From an uncultured Porphyromonadaceae bacterium (GTDB lineage: Bacteria > Bacteroidota > Bacteroidia > Bacteroidales > Muribaculaceae), in assembly GCA_900546835.1 (NCBI GenBank), contig UREH01000066.1, positions 1-11,895 of the forward strand: DNA of 11,895 bases, written 5' to 3'. The position numbers were made by a program, and so were the translations under genes. Positions 8,290-11,895 of the stretch are shown piece by piece. Below the pieces are notes generated by a model, which was not told the DNA's origin, searched no databases, and worked only from the letters and a program-made list of their open reading frames with translations. Positions within the stretch are counted from its first letter, which is position 1. Every line of letters starts with the position of its first letter.

Positions 8290-9833
8290 ACAGTATACTG
8301 AAATACACGGCTATGGCGCTCGTAGGAGCCACCGCTCTCGCCGGATGCAAGGATGCCGGCAAAGGGTCGGCCTCCATCCCCTACGGCACGACGGTAACCA
8401 TCGATAAAGCCACACTCCTCGACAAGATAAAGGGCGGCTGGGCCGCGCAGACCATCGGATGTACCTACGGCGGTCCGACCGAGTTCAAATACAAGGGCGG
8501 CATGATCAACGACAGCATACCCATTATATGGTATGACGACTACTGCAAGGATATCTTCGCCGAGGACCCGGGCCTGTACGACGACGTCTACATGGATCTT
8601 ACCTTTATGGAGGTCATGGCGCGCGAGGGGATTGACGCTCCCGCTTCAAGCTTCGCCGATGCTTTCGCCAATGCCGACTACAAACTCTGGCACGCCAATC
8701 AGGCCGCCCGCTACAATATTCTCAACGGCGTGATGCCGCCCGCTTCGGGCCACTGGAAGAATAATCCCCACGCCGACGATATCGATTTCCAGATCGAGGC
8801 TGATTTCATCGGCATGATATGTCCGGGCATGCCCAACGTGTCGAGTGCTTTCGCCGACCGTATCGGCCATATCATGAACTATGGCGACGGCTTCTACGGC
8901 GGTGTCTACGTGGCAGCGCTCTATACGCTCGCATATGTGTGCGACGATATTCCCACCGTTGTGGAGCAGGCGTTGCAGACCATCCCTGCCGAGGCAAATT
9001 TCCGCCGCTGCATCGAGGATGTAATCTCCTTCTGGCGCAGGAATCCCTCCGACTGGAAACAGTGCTGGCTGGCTATCGACCAGAAATATACCGCTGAGAA
9101 GGGTTGTCCCGAAGGCGTCTGGAACGGATTCGACATCGACGCCACAATCAATGCCGCCTATTGTGTAATCGGGCTGCTCTATGGCGAGGGCGATTTCTTC
9201 CGCACCCTCGACATTTCCACTCGCTGCGGCCAGGACAGCGACTGCAACCCCGCCACCGCAGGAGGTATTCTCGGCGTGATGATGGGATATGAGGCCCTCC
9301 CCGCCAAATGGAAACCCGCTGTGGAGCGTTGCGAGAATATCGATTTCCCGTATACCTCGATCTCGCTTGCCACAAGCTATGACATTACTCTCGACCTTCT
9401 TGAAAAGGTCGTGGTGGCCAATGGCGGTAACGTTACCGACGATGCAGTGTCCTTCAGTATCGAGCGCCCGGTGGCTGTGGCCCTGGAGCAGTCGTTCGAG
9501 GGAATCAAGCCGGTGGAGCGCCGTGTGGTAAAACTCGATCTCGACCCGGAATATACCTGGGATTTCAACGGCTCGGGCATCGTGCTCCAGGGGCTTGTGC
9601 GCCGCGACGACAAATCCGCTCCCGACGACTATGTGGCCCGGCTCGAGGCTTCGGTCGACGGCAAGGTGGTCGACACGTTCGCAATGCCTCTCGACTACAT
9701 AACCCGCAAATACGATATTTTCCACACCTATGATCTGAGCGACGGGCCCCATAAGTTGACCGTACGCTGGCTCAACCCCACACGCGGCTATGCCGTGCAG
9801 TGCAAGGATATTGTGGTGTATGGATCCGAATGA
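8286..9833 (+). CDS. DraG/ARH-fold glycohydrolase lipoprotein, paralogue of the preceding gene
   Basis: This 515-residue protein has a classic lipobox (TALAGC, Cys21), so it is membrane-anchored. CKDAG is only weakly like a surface-export signal, so outer-surface display is possible but unproven. The catalytic-type region (about 39-380) shares long runs with the preceding protein: LLDKIKGGWAAQTIG, LWHANQAARYNI, NNPHADDIDFQIEADFIG and GQDSDCNPATAGG. The Glu of the N-terminal helix region is Glu66 (GGPTEF). The first metal motif is M103-D104-L105-T106, keeping one Asp and the Thr. The second is D317-S-D319-C320. The C-terminal beta-rich domain (about 385-512) matches that of the neighbour (LEQSF, FNGSGIVLQG, DGPHKLTVRWLNPTRGYAV). 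The gene starts inside the previous stop (ATGA), implying translational coupling and a tandem duplication. It is probably a glycoside or ribosyl hydrolase of the same pathway acting in another compartment. Confidence 0.82.
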   Translation: MNSILKYTAMALVGATALAGCKDAGKGSASIPYGTTVTIDKATLLDKIKGGWAAQTIGCTYGGPTEFKYKGGMINDSIPIIWYDDYCKDIFAEDPGLYDDVYMDLTFMEVMAREGIDAPASSFADAFANADYKLWHANQAARYNILNGVMPPASGHWKNNPHADDIDFQIEADFIGMICPGMPNVSSAFADRIGHIMNYGDGFYGGVYVAALYTLAYVCDDIPTVVEQALQTIPAEANFRRCIEDVISFWRRNPSDWKQCWLAIDQKYTAEKGCPEGVWNGFDIDATINAAYCVIGLLYGEGDFFRTLDISTRCGQDSDCNPATAGGILGVMMGYEALPAKWKPAVERCENIDFPYTSISLATSYDITLDLLEKVVVANGGNVTDDAVSFSIERPVAVALEQSFEGIKPVERRVVKLDLDPEYTWDFNGSGIVLQGLVRRDDKSAPDDYVARLEASVDGKVVDTFAMPLDYITRKYDIFHTYDLSDGPHKLTVRWLNPTRGYAVQCKDIVVYGSE

Positions 9834-9856
9834 AGATAAGTCCAATCATTCAAACC

Positions 9857-9881
9857 TATATATAAATAGTTGCATTGCAAC
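9857..9881 (+). promoter_or_regulatory. AT-rich run followed by a 13-base dyad, candidate promoter/operator
   Basis: Twelve bases of TATATATAAATA (9857-9868) are directly followed by GTTGCATTGCAAC (9869-9881). The latter is a perfect dyad with 6-base arms around one central T. It lies 24 bases after the stop of the third DraG-fold gene and 150 bases before the esterase start. The arrangement looks like a promoter with an overlapping protein-binding site, but it does not match the Bacteroidota TAnnTTTG consensus. No second copy of the dyad was seen in the window. The function is inferred. Confidence 0.3.
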
Positions 9882-9909
9882 ATCCTTTTCAGTTTTTCCA
9901 TTTCCTATC

Positions 9910-9978
9910 GAGGCCGCCCGTCGGTGTTGAGAAGTTATTTGCTCTGTTGTTGACTCCAAGCGCACGCAGGGCGGCCTC
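9910..9978 (+). repeat. Perfect 10-bp GC-rich inverted repeat (candidate RNA hairpin or terminator)
   Basis: GAGGCCGCCC at 9910-9919 is the exact reverse complement of GGGCGGCCTC at 9969-9978, separated by 49 bases. Two further pairs could form after a 2x2 mismatch (CG at 9922-9923 with CG at 9965-9966). The right arm is followed by only TTTC, so it would be a weak intrinsic terminator. It sits between the stop at 9833 and the start at 10032. It could instead be a structured 5' leader, a processing site, or the ends of a small palindromic element. The repeat itself is certain; its role is not. Confidence 0.45.
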
Positions 9979-10031
9979 TTTCAGATTCTCAATCACCAAT
10001 ATACTGAAACAAATTCACACCGGTCATCAAT

Positions 10032-11636
10032 ATGAAACGTCTGAAAATTATTTTCATCTGCTCTTTTCTGGCTTTGGGCGCCGCACTGACTTCCTGTGGG
10101 GGCGACGACGACCCGACACCTGCCCCGACGCCCACCCCCACACCCTCGCCGGGCGGTCGCGTAATCTATACCACGCGCTGGAATCCCGGGCAGACCATGC
10201 AGAGCGCCAAGCTCGGCTGCCAGGTGAGCTACAGTGTGCTTGTGCCGCAGGAATATCTTAGCGGCAGCGGCGCTACATTTCCCGTTGTCTATCTGCTGCA
10301 TGGCTATGGCGATACTCCCGAGGCATGGGGTCCCGGTCATTTCGACATACCGAATGTCGACGCCCAGGCACGCACGGCCGGTCAGACCGGTCCGGTTATC
10401 TACGTGATTCCACAGGGATGGAATTCCTACTATGTAAACCGCTACGACGGCGGATTCAATTATATGGACATGCTGGTGGATGAGCTCGTTCCGATGATTG
10501 ACCGGATGCTTCCCACTCGTCCTTCGGCACGCTACCGCGCGGTTGCAGGCTATTCGATGGGCGGTTTCGGGGCACTGGCCATGGCCGGCAAGAACGCCTC
10601 GGTGTTCGGCACCTGCATCTCGCTTTCCCCCTCGATGAATACCGACGCGCAATATCGCACCCTCGGCGGCTGGGACAGCCAGTGGGGCGACATTTTCGGC
10701 GGTCGGGGCACCACCGGAGACGCACGACTTACGCCTCACTATCTCAGTCTCTGCCCGCTGCATTTCTTCGCCGACAATCTGCCTTCGGCCTTTGCATCGC
10801 AAAAGTGGTATGTAGACTGCGGCGACGACGAGGAGCGCCTTTATGCGGGCAGCGGCGAACTCCACTGCCTGCTGCGCGACAAGGGAATCGACCACGAATT
10901 CCGCGTGCGCAACGGCGCACACACCACCTCCTACTGGCGCGAAGGTCTGCGTGAAGGCCTTGCGGTTTTCAAGGCGGCATGCGACGGCGCATCTTATCCC
11001 GAAATAACTCCGGTTAATCCTGCCGGGGGCGCAACTCCGGAATTTATCAATGTGTCCGACACTCCCTGCCAGATTAGTCTTTTCAAGGGCAACGGCCTGA
11101 AATCAAACTCGAATACTCATATCGTATATGTTGAAATCGGCGAAAGTGTGCCGGCTCCCGATGCTGCCGGGGTAGCGTCGCTGCTGGCTCAGTCGCTTCA
11201 GATAAAAAATGCTGCCGTTGCGGTAGTGAATTCGGCAGATGCCGCCGCGGTCGGCGCCGACGCTGTTTTCTCCGCCGTGGAGGGGGTGCTTGGAGTCTCT
11301 GTTGCCGACGCAAACCGCCATCTGATGGGTTTGGGCGACAATCTTCGGATAGTCGGTCCGCTTGCCGTCTCCAGGCGTCCGTTTGCAGGGGTATATCTGT
11401 ATGACTCAAATCTAGCGGCCGCTTCCGGCGACACGTTTGGCGCTACGCAGTATGTTCTTGATATATCGGATATGGGGGCCAACCACCGGGCTATGTTCAA
11501 TCTATTCTGCGCGCTTCGCGATGCGGATGCAAAGGTTGAATACCGCGTTCGCAATGGTATTGTGTCTTCCGATTGTACATCCCACGGCATTTCGGCTCTC
11601 GGTCAGTTCATCTTCAACACATTGCCCATCAGATAA
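10032..11636 (+). CDS. Surface lipoprotein esterase (CE1/esterase-D type) with degenerate second domain
   Basis: The protein has 534 residues. The signal peptide ends in lipobox LTSC (Cys22). GGDDD follows, the acidic type of signal that sends Bacteroidota lipoproteins to the cell surface, then a Pro/Thr linker (28-40). Residues about 55-320 are an alpha/beta-hydrolase of the CE1/esterase-D group. They carry the oxyanion-hole strand PVVYLLHGYG (84-93), nucleophile elbow GYSMGG with Ser175, an acidic residue within DCGDDE (262-267), and His297 in NGAHTTSYWREGL. Such enzymes remove acetyl, feruloyl or similar acyl groups from glycans. Residues about 335-534 resemble a second copy that has lost the Ser and His (see findings). 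It is separated from the DraG-fold genes by 198 bases and followed after 3 bases by another esterase. It likely deacylates the locus substrate outside the cell; the acyl group cannot be inferred. Confidence 0.87.
   Translation: MKRLKIIFICSFLALGAALTSCGGDDDPTPAPTPTPTPSPGGRVIYTTRWNPGQTMQSAKLGCQVSYSVLVPQEYLSGSGATFPVVYLLHGYGDTPEAWGPGHFDIPNVDAQARTAGQTGPVIYVIPQGWNSYYVNRYDGGFNYMDMLVDELVPMIDRMLPTRPSARYRAVAGYSMGGFGALAMAGKNASVFGTCISLSPSMNTDAQYRTLGGWDSQWGDIFGGRGTTGDARLTPHYLSLCPLHFFADNLPSAFASQKWYVDCGDDEERLYAGSGELHCLLRDKGIDHEFRVRNGAHTTSYWREGLREGLAVFKAACDGASYPEITPVNPAGGATPEFINVSDTPCQISLFKGNGLKSNSNTHIVYVEIGESVPAPDAAGVASLLAQSLQIKNAAVAVVNSADAAAVGADAVFSAVEGVLGVSVADANRHLMGLGDNLRIVGPLAVSRRPFAGVYLYDSNLAAASGDTFGATQYVLDISDMGANHRAMFNLFCALRDADAKVEYRVRNGIVSSDCTSHGISALGQFIFNTLPIR
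11034..11633 (+). other. Degenerate esterase-like domain inside the preceding coding region
   Basis: Residues about 335-534 of the esterase align by eye with residues about 80-315 of the same protein. The clearest match is QKWYVDCGDDEER...HCLLRDKGIDHEFRVRNGAH against TQYVLDISDMGAN...FCALRDADAKVEYRVRNGIV. At the equivalent positions the nucleophile Ser175 is Gly435 (GYSMGG against GLGDNL) and His297 is Val511. The domain is therefore probably non-catalytic and may serve in binding or structure. The reading frame is intact, so it is not a pseudogene. The duplication is inferred from pattern matching, not a computed alignment. Confidence 0.6.
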
Positions 11637-11639
11637 GAT

Positions 11640-11895
11640 ATGAGGATATTACGCCACATAACACTTCTTCTGCTTGCTCTGGCTTCGGCCCTCGTCGCCT
11701 TGGCCGCTGTGCCACGACCTATAGAGAGCGAGGGGCTGACGCTGCGCAGCGACCTTATGGCGCGCGACGTGCGCTACTCGGTCATCGTGCCGCAGGGCGC
11801 GGAGGGCGAGCGCTTTCCGGTGCTCTACCTGCTGCATGGAATCGGAGGCGACTGTAGTTCGTGGCTCGAATATACCGACGTGGCCTCGATGATGC
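11640..11895 (+). CDS. Secreted esterase, CE1/esterase-D type (5' part only, runs off window)
   Basis: Only the first 85 residues are visible; the frame is open at the window edge. The start ATG lies 3 bases after the previous stop, so the two esterases are co-transcribed. A signal peptide (MRILRHITLLLLALASALVA, cleavage near ALA23) has no Cys lipobox, so this protein is probably periplasmic. The mature part, RDVRYSVIVPQ...ERFPVLYLLHGIGGDCSSWL, matches the N-terminus of the preceding esterase (CQVSYSVLVPQ...ATFPVVYLLHGYGDTPEAW), including the LLHG oxyanion-hole strand. The nucleophile and the other catalytic residues lie outside the window. Paired with the surface lipoprotein upstream, it suggests a second deacylation step after import. 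The family call is good, although only the N-terminus can be judged. Confidence 0.8.
   Translation, partial: MRILRHITLLLLALASALVALAAVPRPIESEGLTLRSDLMARDVRYSVIVPQGAEGERFPVLYLLHGIGGDCSSWLEYTDVASMM

Noticed and set aside
8646-9845. Minus-strand open frame of about 400 codons, opposite the third DraG-fold gene
   Set aside because: It mirrors a conserved gene, its composition is rich in Val, Gly, His and Ala as expected of antisense translation, and no family motif is visible.
10110-10155. Short CCGACAC/CCCACCC-like repeats near the esterase start
   Set aside because: They encode a Pro/Thr linker after the lipobox, normal for surface lipoproteins; not a CRISPR or mobile repeat.
9875-10261. Plus-strand frame of 128 codons starting at TTG, covering the gap and the start of the esterase
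   Set aside because: It begins inside a dyad, lies in a different frame from the esterase and has no recognisable motif. The esterase start at 10032 has a proper lipoprotein signal.
9993-10922. Minus-strand open frame of about 309 codons, opposite the esterase
   Set aside because: The plus frame has a lipobox, GYSMGG and a catalytic His; the opposite frame has no motif and is a shadow.
1-11895. tRNA, rRNA, CRISPR arrays, transposases or attachment sites
   Set aside because: None seen on reading both strands. Coding regions fill nearly the whole window and no direct-repeat array or transposase motif is present.

Overview
The window reads as part of a polysaccharide-utilisation-type locus (PUL) from a Bacteroidota genome, most likely order Bacteroidales. 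The signs are a SusC/SusD outer-membrane pair, lipoprotein signals followed by acidic residues, AT-rich leaders in place of Shine-Dalgarno sites, and GC-rich coding DNA. The GC-rich codons would fit Muribaculaceae or Alistipes-like bacteria, but the family cannot be fixed from this sequence. All six genes are on the + strand. None is visibly broken, and no intergenic stretch exceeds 200 bases.

Layout: (1) 37-2967, a SusC-type TonB-dependent transporter, and 3001-4560, its SusD-type lipoprotein, 33 bases apart. (2) After a 129-base gap, three consecutive exported proteins of the DraG/ARH (ADP-ribosylglycohydrolase) fold at 4690-6678, 6679-8289 and 8286-9833. The first two abut (TAA directly followed by ATG) and the last two overlap by 4 bases, so they are probably translationally coupled. 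The first carries an Ig-like and a discoidin-like module. The second and third are closely related to each other and share an unassigned beta-rich C-terminal domain. (3) A 198-base gap (9834-10031) with an AT-rich run, a 13-base dyad and a perfect 10-bp GC-rich inverted repeat. (4) 10032-11636, a surface-type lipoprotein esterase of the CE1/esterase-D alpha/beta-hydrolase family whose C-terminal half looks like a decayed second esterase domain. Three bases later, the start of another secreted esterase (11640 onward) is cut by the window edge.

Likely joint function (inference): SusC/SusD bind and import an oligomeric ligand. The esterases remove acyl groups from it. The three DraG-fold proteins cleave a glycosidic or ribosyl-type linkage, either at the cell surface (lipoprotein form) or in the periplasm (signal peptidase I form). 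The usual DraG/ARH metal and active-site motifs are altered in the same direction in all three, most strongly in the second and third. The real substrate may therefore be a furanoside or other glycoside rather than ADP-ribosylated protein. No regulator (hybrid two-component sensor, sigma/anti-sigma pair or SusR-like protein) lies in the window, and the locus clearly continues to the right and probably to the left.
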